A DNA stretch of 64,000 nt. Source: an uncultured Opitutales bacterium. Its GTDB lineage: Bacteria > Verrucomicrobiota > Verrucomicrobiia > Opitutales > Intestinicryptomonadaceae. Position numbers and translations under genes: made by a program. The DNA lies in NCBI GenBank assembly GCA_944390805.1, contig CALXQW010000029.1, positions 1 through 64,000 of the forward strand, given 5' to 3'. This document shows positions 25,253 to 34,361 of the stretch, one piece after another. How positions within the stretch are numbered: position 1 is the first letter of the stretch; every line of letters starts with the position of its first letter. The notes under the pieces were generated by a model that was not told the DNA's origin, did no database searches, and saw nothing but the letters and a program-made list of their open reading frames with translations.

Positions 25253-26245
25253 TCAGCAGATCATATCTGAAAAGTGCGACATATCCGCCGAGAATCCACC
25301 GGGTTTGCCCTTGCATATCACGCTTACGGCATCGTGCGAGTGTAGGCTCTCAAGATGTATGCAAGCAATTTCAAAATCGTCTATGCGCTTGTCTGCGGCA
25401 AGCTCGGCATAAAGCAGGCGTGCGGCATCTTCCACAAACTTGACATATGCGCCGTTAAGTTCGGCAAAGGCCTGTTCGTCTTCGCGCTTTACCATAACCT
25501 GTGTTTCAGTCTTCAGTGCGGCAAGGCAGTGGGTGTGCAAATCTTCTATGGATATGCTCGCGCCATTCTTTACCTCAACGGAGACCCTCGCTTTGCTGCG
25601 CTGAGAGTGCGGTATGCAGTAGATGTCGCGGTGCAGCCTTGCATGTTCTCCAAGCTCCGCAGAGCATGGGCATGCCGAGGAATACACAAAATCAAAGCGA
25701 ACTATCTTCCTAAACCTGTCAAGATCGTCTATGATGCCCTCGTAGGAACAGTCGTAATACTGCCAGCCCTCAAGCCCGCTGCGCAGGCTCTTTTGCAAAA
25801 TTGGATAACTGAAAGAAATCTTTATGCGCGCACGGGAAGTGTTCAGCTGGCTCTTTAACTTGCGCAATATCTCCTCAAGCAATTCGGGCGTAAAAAGCCT
25901 GTCTTTGTAAAGGTAAAAGGTGCGCATTATGCGGCTCATGTTTATTCCCTTGCAGTCGGCTGCCAAGGAGACCGTCCCAGTAACCGACGCCTGAAGCTCG
26001 CGCACTTCGCAGTCGGCCGTTATAAACTTCAAGGGCAATTTGAAATTGTGCATGCCTACTTGCATAATCGGAACATTTGCCCCGCGGATTTGCGTCTTGT
26101 CGGCATTTTGCATATCGGGCAGGGTCGATTTATACTCCTTGCTCATAGAGAAACTTTCATCGTAAAAGCTCTTTGGGTGATGCACCGGAGTATTCTCCAC
26201 CTGTTCGGGATTTGCAACGGTTTTCTGTTTGTCCGAATTGCTCAT
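25253..26245 (-). CDS. folE2: GTP cyclohydrolase FolE2 (type IB)
   Basis: 330 residues. T-fold enzyme that converts GTP to dihydroneopterin triphosphate, the first step of folate and queuosine synthesis. The family hallmark [16 protein letters not shown] is at about 186-201; GVHNFKLP-type start ([12 protein letters not shown]) and [10 protein letters not shown] are also present. FolE2 does not depend on Zn and often replaces FolE when Zn is short, so zinc regulation is possible, but I saw no operator. It has its own terminator and lies 220 nt downstream of hemN. Confidence 0.93.
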   Translation of the reverse strand: MSNSDKQKTVANPEQVENTPVHHPKSFYDESFSMSKEYKSTLPDMQNADKTQIRGANVPIMQVGMHNFKLPLKFITADCEVRELQASVTGTVSLAADCKGINMSRIMRTFYLYKDRLFTPELLEEILRKLKSQLNTSRARIKISFSYPILQKSLRSGLEGWQYYDCSYEGIIDDLDRFRKIVRFDFVYSSACPCSAELGEHARLHRDIYCIPHSQRSKARVSVEVKNGASISIEDLHTHCLAALKTETQVMVKREDEQAFAELNGAYVKFVEDAARLLYAELAADKRIDDFEIACIHLESLHSHDAVSVICKGKPGGFSADMSHFSDMIC

Positions 26246-26336
26246 TTCAAATAAAGAAAACTATTTTCCCTAAAAGCTCCATTTTTGCAAGTTTTATTTA
26301 GCCTTCTTACTTCCAGGCTTGCCCCAGGCAAAGAAA

Positions 26337-26374
26337 GAAAAGCCATTCTTCCTTGTGCGTAAGAATGGCTTTTC
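26337..26374 (-). terminator. Terminator-like hairpin downstream of hemN
   Basis: A perfect 14-bp stem, gaaaagccattctt / aagaatggcttttc, with a 10-nt loop, 90 nt past the hemN stop. On the minus strand it is followed by tttctttgcc, a weak T tract. Confidence 0.65.
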
Positions 26375-26465
26375 GTGGCCGGTTGATAAAAATTGTACTC
26401 GTGCGTCTTTTAGATAGCCTTTGCAATATTCTCAAAATAAAAAAGATTTATCTTTTTTAGCTATT

Positions 26466-27803
26466 CTAAACAGTCTTTGAATATCTCTTTGTGGGATCTG
26501 AGAGGTAGGCGTCAAAGAGCATTGCGGCGTCGCGCAGAAAGATTCTTCCTGTTTTGGTAATCTCAAATCCGTCCGGATTAAGCAAAACCAGGCCGTCTTT
26601 TTGAAACTCTTTGAGTTTCTCGAGCGCCGAGGCAAATTTGTCCTTGAAATCGCACGGATAATCCGCATAGCGCACCCGTAAAAGACACATTAAATCCATA
26701 ATTATGCTTCTTCTTAAAATGTCTTCTGCGCTAAGTTTTATGCCGCGCGCGGTGGGTATGCGCCCCTCGACGAGGCTCTTTGTGTAAGAAGGCATGTCTT
26801 TGTGGTTCTGGCGGTAGGTGTCGGCCGTCTGAGATATAGAGGTAAGCCCTATTGCAAACAGGGCCAACTCGCCCCTGGTGCTGTATCCCTGGAAATTTCT
26901 GTGCAAAGACCCGTTTTTACGTGCCAGCACAAGCTCGTCGCCAGGCAGGGCAAAGTGGTCGAGCCCAAGATATTCAAAACCGGCGCCTTCGAGCGTCTTC
27001 ATGGCCTGCGTAAACAGACCAACCTTTGTCTGGGCGTCCGGCAGGCCGTATTTCTCAAGGGACTTCTGCGCCGCCTTCATCCACGGTACATGCGCATAAT
27101 TGAATAGCGCAAGCCTGCTCGGCGCCAAGGCGAGAGCATCTTCAAGCGTCTTTGCAAATGAATCTTCATTCTGAAACGGCAGTCCGTACATCAGGTCTAT
27201 GTTTATTTTGCTTATGCCGCTATCCCTGAGATATTCAACGGCTGCAAGATTCATGCTCTGAGGCTGTATTCGTCCAACAGCTTTTTGGGTTTTATCGGAC
27301 GTATCCTGCACGCCAAGCGACGCCCTATTTACACCCGCTCTCGCAAATGCCTCAACTTTTGCCTTGGTCAACGTGCGCGGATCGAGCTCAACGGAAAATT
27401 CAAGGTCTTCGGTCTTATCGAAGAACTCCTCTATAAGAGCATTTAGCCTGTCTATCTGTTCTGGAGTAAGAAAATTTGGAGTTCCGCCTCCAAAGTGTAT
27501 CTGCCCAACTTTTCTTTTGCCAAGGCCGGCGGCTTTCCATAGGCCAAGTTCCAAGCGCAGAGCGTCTATGTATTCATCGGCCTTGCGCGAGTCCGTACAT
27601 ACGCTCGACGAGCATCCGCAGAAGCGGCACAAGCTTGCGCAAAAGGGTATGTGTATGTAGACCGACAAATCTCTATCGTCGTCGAGAGCGGCCTTCTCAA
27701 GCTCCTTTGCGCTTGTGGAGTCTGAAAAATACAGCGCTGTTGGATACGACGTATAGCGCGGCCCGCGCGATTCATACTTCTTTACCAGTTCGGCAATTTC
27801 CAT
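26466..27803 (-). CDS. hemN: Oxygen-independent coproporphyrinogen III oxidase
   Basis: 445 residues. Radical-SAM enzyme that decarboxylates coproporphyrinogen III to protoporphyrinogen IX without O2. N-terminal RGPRYTSYPTALYF and IHIPFCASLCRFCGC (Cys motif CxxxCxxCxC) distinguish true HemN from HemW. HFGGGTPNFL and the C-terminal HemN domain are present. Follows hemE by 4 nt on the same strand, so a murJ-hemE-hemN operon is likely. Points to heme synthesis under low oxygen. Confidence 0.94.
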   Translation of the reverse strand: MEIAELVKKYESRGPRYTSYPTALYFSDSTSAKELEKAALDDDRDLSVYIHIPFCASLCRFCGCSSSVCTDSRKADEYIDALRLELGLWKAAGLGKRKVGQIHFGGGTPNFLTPEQIDRLNALIEEFFDKTEDLEFSVELDPRTLTKAKVEAFARAGVNRASLGVQDTSDKTQKAVGRIQPQSMNLAAVEYLRDSGISKINIDLMYGLPFQNEDSFAKTLEDALALAPSRLALFNYAHVPWMKAAQKSLEKYGLPDAQTKVGLFTQAMKTLEGAGFEYLGLDHFALPGDELVLARKNGSLHRNFQGYSTRGELALFAIGLTSISQTADTYRQNHKDMPSYTKSLVEGRIPTARGIKLSAEDILRRSIIMDLMCLLRVRYADYPCDFKDKFASALEKLKEFQKDGLVLLNPDGFEITKTGRIFLRDAAMLFDAYLSDPTKRYSKTV

Positions 27804-27807
27804 GTTC

Positions 27808-28854
27808 TTATTCTCCGAAATTTTTTACCGCATTTACAAGCGCCTCTACATTTTCCAGCCTTGCCTTTGGGGTTATGCCCCCCCCGAGGTTGAATATATG
27901 CCCTCCGAAGGGTTTCATATCTTTCATTATATCCCGAGCCTTTGAGACTATTTCGGCGGGAGAGCTTTCTTCGAGCAACTTTGGGTCTAGGTTTCCCTGC
28001 AAAGCCGCATTTTTTGCAAAAGACTTTTTTATTTCTGAGAGCCTTACCGACGGGCCTACGGAAAACGCATCAGATTCTATATCTGCCGCCTCCGAAAATC
28101 TTCCCCCGAAATCTCCAAGATACAGTATTGATTTTGTGCCTTTACCTACGCCATTTAGAACTTTTTCAACATATGCGCCAGACAATTTCCAGTATTTACC
28201 TTCAGGTGTGTATGAGGCGTTTGAGTCGAAAATCTGAAAGGCGTCTATGCCGCATTCGCACTGCATCTTTATATATTCGGCAATTGCTTCGGATATTTTA
28301 TCCATGAGGGCGGAAAATTCTTCTGGGAATTTCTCCACAAAATTAGAAAAATTCTTGAAACCATTTTTTGAACCTCCGCCTTCAACCATGTAGGCAGCCA
28401 AGGTCCACGGAGCGGCGGAGAAACCTATTACGGCTCTTTCGGGCAGTTCTGCGCGAAGCATCTTAATGCTATTGGCAACATAGGAGAGCTTATCCCTTAC
28501 AACATCAGCTGGCGGCAGGGTTTGTATATCGCGCGGCGAGGAGATTGCCTTTGGAAGGAAAATTCCGCCGCCGTCGGCAAACTCGTATGGATATCCGAGG
28601 GCTTCAGAAAGAGCGAGTATGTCTGAAAAGACTATTGCGCAGTCGAACCCGAAACGCCTTATGGGTTGCAGCGCAGCCTCGACAGAGGCTTCCGGAGTCT
28701 TTACTATGCCGAGAAATCCGTATTTCTCTTTAAGCGCGCGGTACTCCGGCAGGTACCTGCCAGCCTGCCTCATTACCCAAATGGGCGGCCTGGGCGTCTT
28801 GCCCCCAGACAGCGCAGACAAAAATAGCTCCCTTGAATTTTCGTCTTTCATCAT
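27808..28854 (-). CDS. hemE: Uroporphyrinogen III decarboxylase
   Basis: 348 residues. TIM-barrel enzyme that converts uroporphyrinogen III to coproporphyrinogen III. PPIWVMRQAGRYLPEYRALK at about 23-42 is the N-terminal signature; FSDILALSEALGYPYEF and GFSAAPWTLAAYMVEGG follow. Two ATG codons stand in tandem at the start with aaggag directly upstream, and the gene overlaps the murJ stop (ATGA). Length is normal. Confidence 0.95.
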   Translation of the reverse strand: MMKDENSRELFLSALSGGKTPRPPIWVMRQAGRYLPEYRALKEKYGFLGIVKTPEASVEAALQPIRRFGFDCAIVFSDILALSEALGYPYEFADGGGIFLPKAISSPRDIQTLPPADVVRDKLSYVANSIKMLRAELPERAVIGFSAAPWTLAAYMVEGGGSKNGFKNFSNFVEKFPEEFSALMDKISEAIAEYIKMQCECGIDAFQIFDSNASYTPEGKYWKLSGAYVEKVLNGVGKGTKSILYLGDFGGRFSEAADIESDAFSVGPSVRLSEIKKSFAKNAALQGNLDPKLLEESSPAEIVSKARDIMKDMKPFGGHIFNLGGGITPKARLENVEALVNAVKNFGE

Positions 28855-30386
28855 CTCCTTATAAATAATTTTACGAGGTCGTCCATCTGCTCAAACGCAA
28901 GAATCTTTAGGGCCAGGGCGTATATTCCCGCTCCCGCCGGAATCAGCAGCGCGCAGTTTAAGAAAGCCAGAGCCTTTCCATGTACCAATAGCGCAGTAAT
29001 GTCTTTTGCCACAATTAGCGCGCAGTACATGGCTACTGCTGCAAATACGCACTTTAAAAGTTCTTTCCAAGCGCCGGAAGAACCTTTTCTTCTTCTGAAT
29101 ACCTCCGATAGCACCGTTGCCGGCACGAGCGCCGACAGCACCCCAGCCGCCGCCAACCCGCGCGCTCCGAAAGGCCCCATAAGCCCGAAGGAAAGCGCCA
29201 CATTTAACGCAAATGAAACTACCGACACCTTTACGGGAGTCTTAGTGTCTTTGCACGAGTGAAACCCTTTTGTTGCAAAAGCCGCAAGTGAAAACACAGG
29301 TATTCCCATGGCGCTTATGGACAGTATCGGCGCGCACATGGCAACATCTGCCCCGCCGAAGGCCCCCCATTCGAACAGCACCGCTATGATATCTTCTGAA
29401 AGAGCTATCAGGCCTGCCGCCGCGGGGACTGTAACAGCAGCCATGCTGATAAGCCCGCGCCTGTATTCGGCCATATAAGTTTTTGGGGAGTTGTCCGCCC
29501 CAAGTTTAGAAAGCTTTGGAAAGTATACGGTTATTATCGCAAAGGTGAAAATTCCAAGAGGCAGCTCTACGAGCCTGTCGGCAATGTAAAGCCCAGGCAG
29601 GGCGGTGTCGTTTATGGAATTTGCGAGAAATTTTGAAATCATCAGGTTTATCTGGATAATAGACGCTCCCAAGAGTGCCGGGGTAAAGAGCCTCATAAGT
29701 TCAGACAGTTCCGCAGACGAGGAAAAGTCGGCCTTAAAGCGCCAACCCTTAGATCTTAGGTAAAACAGTGGCAAAAATAGCTGTGCCGCTCCTCCAACAA
29801 GGACGCCTCCGCACAGAAGCAGGGTTGTGTATATGTTTTCTTGCCCCCAGAATAGCCAACCTACAGCAAGAGAAGCTATCATTGCGGCGTTTAAGAGCAT
29901 GGGGCCAACAGATGGAATACCGAAGATTCCAAGAGTGTTTAACGCGCCGCAAAAAACCGCCGCCAGGCATATCAAAATTATGTACGGGAAAAGTATGGCG
30001 CTGAATGCGCCGCTCCAGAATAGGCGGTAGTCTCCCCTGAATATCTCCGCGCCTGCAATAGACAGCAAAATTCCCGCGGCGGCTATCGCCAGAAGAACAG
30101 CTCCCGCCCTAGACAATACCCTGTTTAGTAGGGCAAAGGCTGCGTCTTTTCCGCCGTCTTTGAGTGTGTTTGCAAGAACGGGCATCATTGCGCTGGTTAG
30201 CGCGCCCTCTCCAAGCAGTCTTCTGAACAAGTTCGGCAACGCAAAGGCAAACAGGAACGCGCTTGACAGCGCGCTTGCCCCCAAGACCGCAAAAGTAAGC
30301 TGGTCTCTGACAAGGCCAAGCACCCTGGAGCCCATTGTGGCAGCAGAGACTTTGGCTATGTCTTTTAAGGTTCGTTTTGTCCGCAT
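28851..30386 (-). CDS. murJ: Lipid II flippase MurJ
   Basis: 511 residues from the ATG at 30386 (a TTG at 30395 would add three residues). MviN/MurJ multidrug/oligosaccharidyl-lipid/polysaccharide exporter fold with about 14 membrane segments. Hallmarks: GSRVLGLVRDQL, FALPNLFRRLLGEGALTSA, PLGIFTFAIITVYFPKLS. It moves lipid II across the inner membrane for peptidoglycan synthesis. It heads a unit with hemE and hemN and is divergent from lptD, about 180 nt away. Confidence 0.95.
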   Translation of the reverse strand: MRTKRTLKDIAKVSAATMGSRVLGLVRDQLTFAVLGASALSSAFLFAFALPNLFRRLLGEGALTSAMMPVLANTLKDGGKDAAFALLNRVLSRAGAVLLAIAAAGILLSIAGAEIFRGDYRLFWSGAFSAILFPYIILICLAAVFCGALNTLGIFGIPSVGPMLLNAAMIASLAVGWLFWGQENIYTTLLLCGGVLVGGAAQLFLPLFYLRSKGWRFKADFSSSAELSELMRLFTPALLGASIIQINLMISKFLANSINDTALPGLYIADRLVELPLGIFTFAIITVYFPKLSKLGADNSPKTYMAEYRRGLISMAAVTVPAAAGLIALSEDIIAVLFEWGAFGGADVAMCAPILSISAMGIPVFSLAAFATKGFHSCKDTKTPVKVSVVSFALNVALSFGLMGPFGARGLAAAGVLSALVPATVLSEVFRRRKGSSGAWKELLKCVFAAVAMYCALIVAKDITALLVHGKALAFLNCALLIPAGAGIYALALKILAFEQMDDLVKLFIRR

Positions 30387-30562
30387 GGAGTGCAAAAGTA
30401 TCTTGTGGATAATTTCCTATTTGCCTGAGGAAATCAAGAATAAGAGTTTGCCCATGCCTTCCCTTTGCGGAAATGACAAAATTTTATGCGGAAAGTGCCA
30501 TAAATGAAAGACGGGTGCAAATTAAGCTTGTTTCGGACGGCACGTCCCTTAAAAAAGGATGT

Positions 30563-32995
30563 GTGAAAATTTTAAAGAAATGCATTCTCGGCTTGGGGCT
30601 GTTTGCGTGCTCGTGCGGATTGTCCGTCGGGGCGGGAATGGTCGAGTTCGACAGACCGGATTTTGCGTCTCTGCAGAAGGCGGAGAATCCGAATGCATCT
30701 GCAGGAGAGGAGCCTGTGGATAAAACCGGTTTGCCGTCGGACGCAGAGAAGGTTGAATCGAAAAGCTCGGAGGCGGAGGCTCCTGCGGAGGACAAGGGGC
30801 AGTCGGACGAGCAGGTGCGCTCAGATCTTGAAGACAAACTGCGCAACTCTAAGAAGGCGGCCGATAGACGCTATATAGGCAGGGTGAAATCTGTAAAGCC
30901 GGAGCTGTCTGCCGACAAGATGGATTATACTGATAAAAATGGTGCTCTTGTGGCAAAGGGAAATGCCACTATAGTTGATAAAAATTTTACGATAGAGTCG
31001 GATTCGGTTCATTTCTCTCAGAAAGAAGGCAAGGCCCGCGTATTGGGAGATGTGAAGATATCTCAGCAAAATGCCAGAATGGTTGCATCGAGCGCAGAGG
31101 TAAACATAAATACAGGCGCGGTTTCCTCTGATAAAATTCTGTTTGGTACAAATCCGGTCTATTCTGAAGTTATAGGAATGTCGGGCGACAAGAACAAAAT
31201 ATCTGCTGGGCGCACGCGCGTGTATTTCGGCGAGCCGGACGAATTTTCCATGAATGTGAATTCCTCGGCTATGTCGTACACTTCGGCAGACGACTACATT
31301 CAGTTTGACGATGTCGTAATGAAAGTTGGTCCTGTTCCGTTTTTCTATCTGCCATCATACGGGCAGCACGGGCTCGATAGACCTCCGTTCGATGTGGAAA
31401 TTCAGCCTGGCTACAACAACTCCTACGGTGCGTTCATAAGAAATACTGTGCATTACACTGCGCTTGAGAATTTGGAGCCTGGTGTATTGTTAGACTATTA
31501 TTGGAAACGTTCCGTACTCTTTGGTCCTGCTTTAGATTACGACTATTCCGGAGCATTTGGAGACATAACCGGTTCTTGGCAGGGCGCGTTTATAAACGAC
31601 CACGGCTCTAAGGAACTTAGGGGTCTTGACGATCTGGGGCGGCAGATAGGTTCGGACAGGTTTTTCATACAGGGTCGGCATCAGCAGTTCTTTGGCGAAA
31701 ATCTTGAACTTACTGGCGTTTTAAACTATTGGAGCGATCAATTCATGACGAGGGAATTTCGCCCGAGTCTGTTTTACGACGACCAGATGCCCGACAACTT
31801 TGCCGAGGCTGTCTACTACGGGGAATTTTACTCTATAAGTGCCTTTGCGAGGTTTCAGCCGAACGATTGGCAAATAGTTCAGCAGCGTTTGCCTGAGGTT
31901 CGCTTCGACATGATGGCAAATGATCCGTTAGGGGTAAATCTTTACCAGGAGGGATATGCGGCAGTGGGCTATTACAAGCAGAACTCTCTTTGGGGCTATG
32001 CCGACAACGGCGATATTGTAGATTATGCCGACTATTATAAAACATTGCGGGCCGACGCCTACTACGGTTTAAGGCGCCCAATACAGCTAACTTCCTGGAG
32101 CACTTTTACCCCTGTTATTGGAGGAAGGGTTACCTATTATAAAGACACCATAAAGGGTGATGATAATTACGTCAGATTCTTAGGGCAGATAGGTTTCGAC
32201 GCCCAGATGGATATTTGGGGAACTTTCGACTACGAGAGCAAAACCATGGGCATAGACGGCTTAAGGCACAATCTCCGGCCAATCATGCAGTACAGGTATA
32301 TTCCGAATGCTTCGCAGGGGCGCGACAGGCTTCCGCAGATAGACACCTACACATTCCAGTCTTTCCCGTCTGTATTGGATTTAGGCCAGATGAGAAATAC
32401 GGACTACCTTGCAAATACAAACACGCTCAGGGTTGGCATAGAGAACATATTTGAAACCCGCGATACCGAATACGGCGGATCTCGCAAGATAGGCCGTTTG
32501 GATTTCTACCAGGACATAAATTTCGACAGGCAGCCTTATTTTGTGCCGGATCCGTCTAAGAGCACATATGTTCTTGCAAATCGCGAGAGGAGTTTTTCTG
32601 ACTTTTTCGTGAACGCGGAGATATCTCCGGCCAGGTGGCTGGACGTTGGCGCATGGACAAGAGTTGACGTAAATTATATAGATGTTCCGGAGGTGAACTC
32701 TTACATTACGCTGCACGATGCCGACAACTTGAAGTTGACTCTTTATTCTACCTATCTTGAGGAGATTATCAACCAGTACGGAGCCCAGCTTGAGTACAAA
32801 ATTTCTGAGAAGTACAAGCTGATAGGAGACTGGCATTACGATTATAAGATAGGCAAGATGACGTACCAGTCTTATTCGCTGTGGACGCGTCCGGCAAACT
32901 CGTGGGTGATAGAGTATGTGTTGAGTTTCCGTTCGGGTTCGACGAGAGAGAATGATCTTTCCGTCGGTTTAAGGGTGCAGGTTCTTACCTATTGA
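30563..32995 (+). CDS. lptD: LPS-assembly outer-membrane protein LptD
   Basis: About 810 residues if GTG at 30563 is the start (aaggat is only 3 nt away; the frame is open back to 30473). This start gives a signal peptide VKILKKCILGLGLFACSCGLS. An acidic, Ala/Glu-rich linker follows, then an OstA/LptA-like jelly roll (residues about 115-235: KMDYTDKNGALVAKGNATIV, VHFSQKEGKARVLGDVKIS) and the LptD barrel with PFFYLPSYGQ and LRHNLRPIMQYRYIPNAS. It inserts LPS in the outer leaflet together with LptE (11759-12292). The stop nearly touches scpA. Confidence 0.9.
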   Translation: MKILKKCILGLGLFACSCGLSVGAGMVEFDRPDFASLQKAENPNASAGEEPVDKTGLPSDAEKVESKSSEAEAPAEDKGQSDEQVRSDLEDKLRNSKKAADRRYIGRVKSVKPELSADKMDYTDKNGALVAKGNATIVDKNFTIESDSVHFSQKEGKARVLGDVKISQQNARMVASSAEVNINTGAVSSDKILFGTNPVYSEVIGMSGDKNKISAGRTRVYFGEPDEFSMNVNSSAMSYTSADDYIQFDDVVMKVGPVPFFYLPSYGQHGLDRPPFDVEIQPGYNNSYGAFIRNTVHYTALENLEPGVLLDYYWKRSVLFGPALDYDYSGAFGDITGSWQGAFINDHGSKELRGLDDLGRQIGSDRFFIQGRHQQFFGENLELTGVLNYWSDQFMTREFRPSLFYDDQMPDNFAEAVYYGEFYSISAFARFQPNDWQIVQQRLPEVRFDMMANDPLGVNLYQEGYAAVGYYKQNSLWGYADNGDIVDYADYYKTLRADAYYGLRRPIQLTSWSTFTPVIGGRVTYYKDTIKGDDNYVRFLGQIGFDAQMDIWGTFDYESKTMGIDGLRHNLRPIMQYRYIPNASQGRDRLPQIDTYTFQSFPSVLDLGQMRNTDYLANTNTLRVGIENIFETRDTEYGGSRKIGRLDFYQDINFDRQPYFVPDPSKSTYVLANRERSFSDFFVNAEISPARWLDVGAWTRVDVNYIDVPEVNSYITLHDADNLKLTLYSTYLEEIINQYGAQLEYKISEKYKLIGDWHYDYKIGKMTYQSYSLWTRPANSWVIEYVLSFRSGSTRENDLSVGLRVQVLTY

Positions 32996-33000
32996 TTGCA

Positions 33001-34083
33001 ATGGCGGATATTTCTGAGACAAAGGGGGCATTTGGGGCGGATGTTGCCGATATGAACGTCAAGCTTGGCGTTTTTGAGGGTCCGCTTGATTTGTTGCTGT
33101 TTTTAATCCGCAAGAATGAGATAGACATTTACGACATACCCATAGAGCAGATAACCAGCCAGTATATAGCCGCGCTGAAGACGATGGAGAGTTTGTCTTT
33201 GGAGATCGCGGGAGAATTTTTCGTTATGGCTGCAACTCTTATGTATATAAAAAGCCGCATGCTTCTGCCGGTCGACGAGAGGGTTGAGCAGGCCGCAGGC
33301 GACGATGAGGAAGATATAGATCCGCGCTGGGAGCTTGTGGAGCAGCTGCTTGAATACAAGAAGATAAAGCAGGGAGCTGGGTTGCTTTCCGATTTGATAG
33401 ACAGGCGCCAGAATTATCTGGACAGATATTGCGTCGGCAAGGAGGAGGAGCCAGAGCGTCCGCTTAAGCCTGCCGACAGAATGGAGATTTGGAACACCTT
33501 CAACAATGTTTTAAGAAGGCTTTCAGAAAAGCTCGTGCACGGCAAGATAGAGGCCGACAATGTAACTGTGGCCGACAGGATGGAGTTTTTAATATCTTAT
33601 CCCAAGAGCGAATTTACCTTTTCTGAATTGTTTGAATCTGTACCGTTCAACCCGCGTGCGATAGTTGCAACGTTTCTAGCCATGCTGGAGCTTACAAGAC
33701 TCAGGCGCATGCGTTTGGAGCAGAATGCAACGTTCGACGAGATTTACTGTACAAAGTTTGACGAACCTCTCAAAGAGGAGGCTCCGCTTTACGATGTCAG
33801 CAGCATAGAATGGGAGGGAGATTCCGTCCAGAAGCCGCGCAGAAGAAAATCTGCCGATGGCGCGGAAGTTCCCGGGGGCGATGAAGAGGATTTGCCCATG
33901 GATACTGATGGAGATGAGCCAGATTCCGGCGTTGTGGAAGACGGTTTTGGTTCTTTTGAAGAAACGCAGAAGACTGAATATGGGAATGTCTCGGAGGGGG
34001 AAGGTTCCGATATTTCTTCTTCCGGAAATGAGGTTGGGAATATGGCTCTTGGGGAGGGCGACACTTCCGAAGATAGACAGTAG
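33001..34083 (+). CDS. scpA: Segregation and condensation protein ScpA
   Basis: 360 residues. Kleisin that joins Smc and ScpB in chromosome condensation. VFEGPLDLLLFLIRKNEIDI is the family signature, followed by YIKSRMLLPVDE. The C-terminal winged-helix part is at about 195-245. Beyond about 270 a long acidic Glu/Gly/Ser-rich tail replaces the usual end (ScpA is often 230-280 residues). The start is ATG at 33001; a TTG at 32992 would overlap the lptD stop. ScpB and Smc are not in the window. Confidence 0.9.
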   Translation: MADISETKGAFGADVADMNVKLGVFEGPLDLLLFLIRKNEIDIYDIPIEQITSQYIAALKTMESLSLEIAGEFFVMAATLMYIKSRMLLPVDERVEQAAGDDEEDIDPRWELVEQLLEYKKIKQGAGLLSDLIDRRQNYLDRYCVGKEEEPERPLKPADRMEIWNTFNNVLRRLSEKLVHGKIEADNVTVADRMEFLISYPKSEFTFSELFESVPFNPRAIVATFLAMLELTRLRRMRLEQNATFDEIYCTKFDEPLKEEAPLYDVSSIEWEGDSVQKPRRRKSADGAEVPGGDEEDLPMDTDGDEPDSGVVEDGFGSFEETQKTEYGNVSEGEGSDISSSGNEVGNMALGEGDTSEDRQ

Positions 34084-34347
34084 ATGAGGTATAAATTTGC
34101 TCCGATGAAAGATAATAGAAAAGTAAAAGCGCATTTGTTGGGAGTCGGGTTGGATTCCGATGGGGAAAAACGTATAACGCAGGCTGAAAAGTTCTCCATA
34201 GTCGGCGGTACGGAGGAGACCCATGAGATGATGACGGAGACAGCAATAAAGACTTTCGAGGACCTAAAGCGCCGCGGCACGGAGCTTGAAGAGGCGTCTC
34301 CGGAGCTTCTTAAAGATTTGATAAATAAAAATATGCCAAGAAAGTAA
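34084..34347 (+). CDS. Conserved small protein, function unknown
   Basis: 87 residues from an ATG directly after the scpA stop; the ATG at 34108 (79 residues) may be the real start. It reads KAHLLGVGLDSDGEKRITQ, then GGTEETHEMMTETAIKTFED and a charged C-terminus. I recall similar short proteins near Verrucomicrobial cell-envelope genes, but no function is known. No signal or membrane segment. It lies 14 nt before glmM. Confidence 0.65.
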   Translation: MRYKFAPMKDNRKVKAHLLGVGLDSDGEKRITQAEKFSIVGGTEETHEMMTETAIKTFEDLKRRGTELEEASPELLKDLINKNMPRK

Positions 34348-34361
34348 GAGGGAGCGCATAT

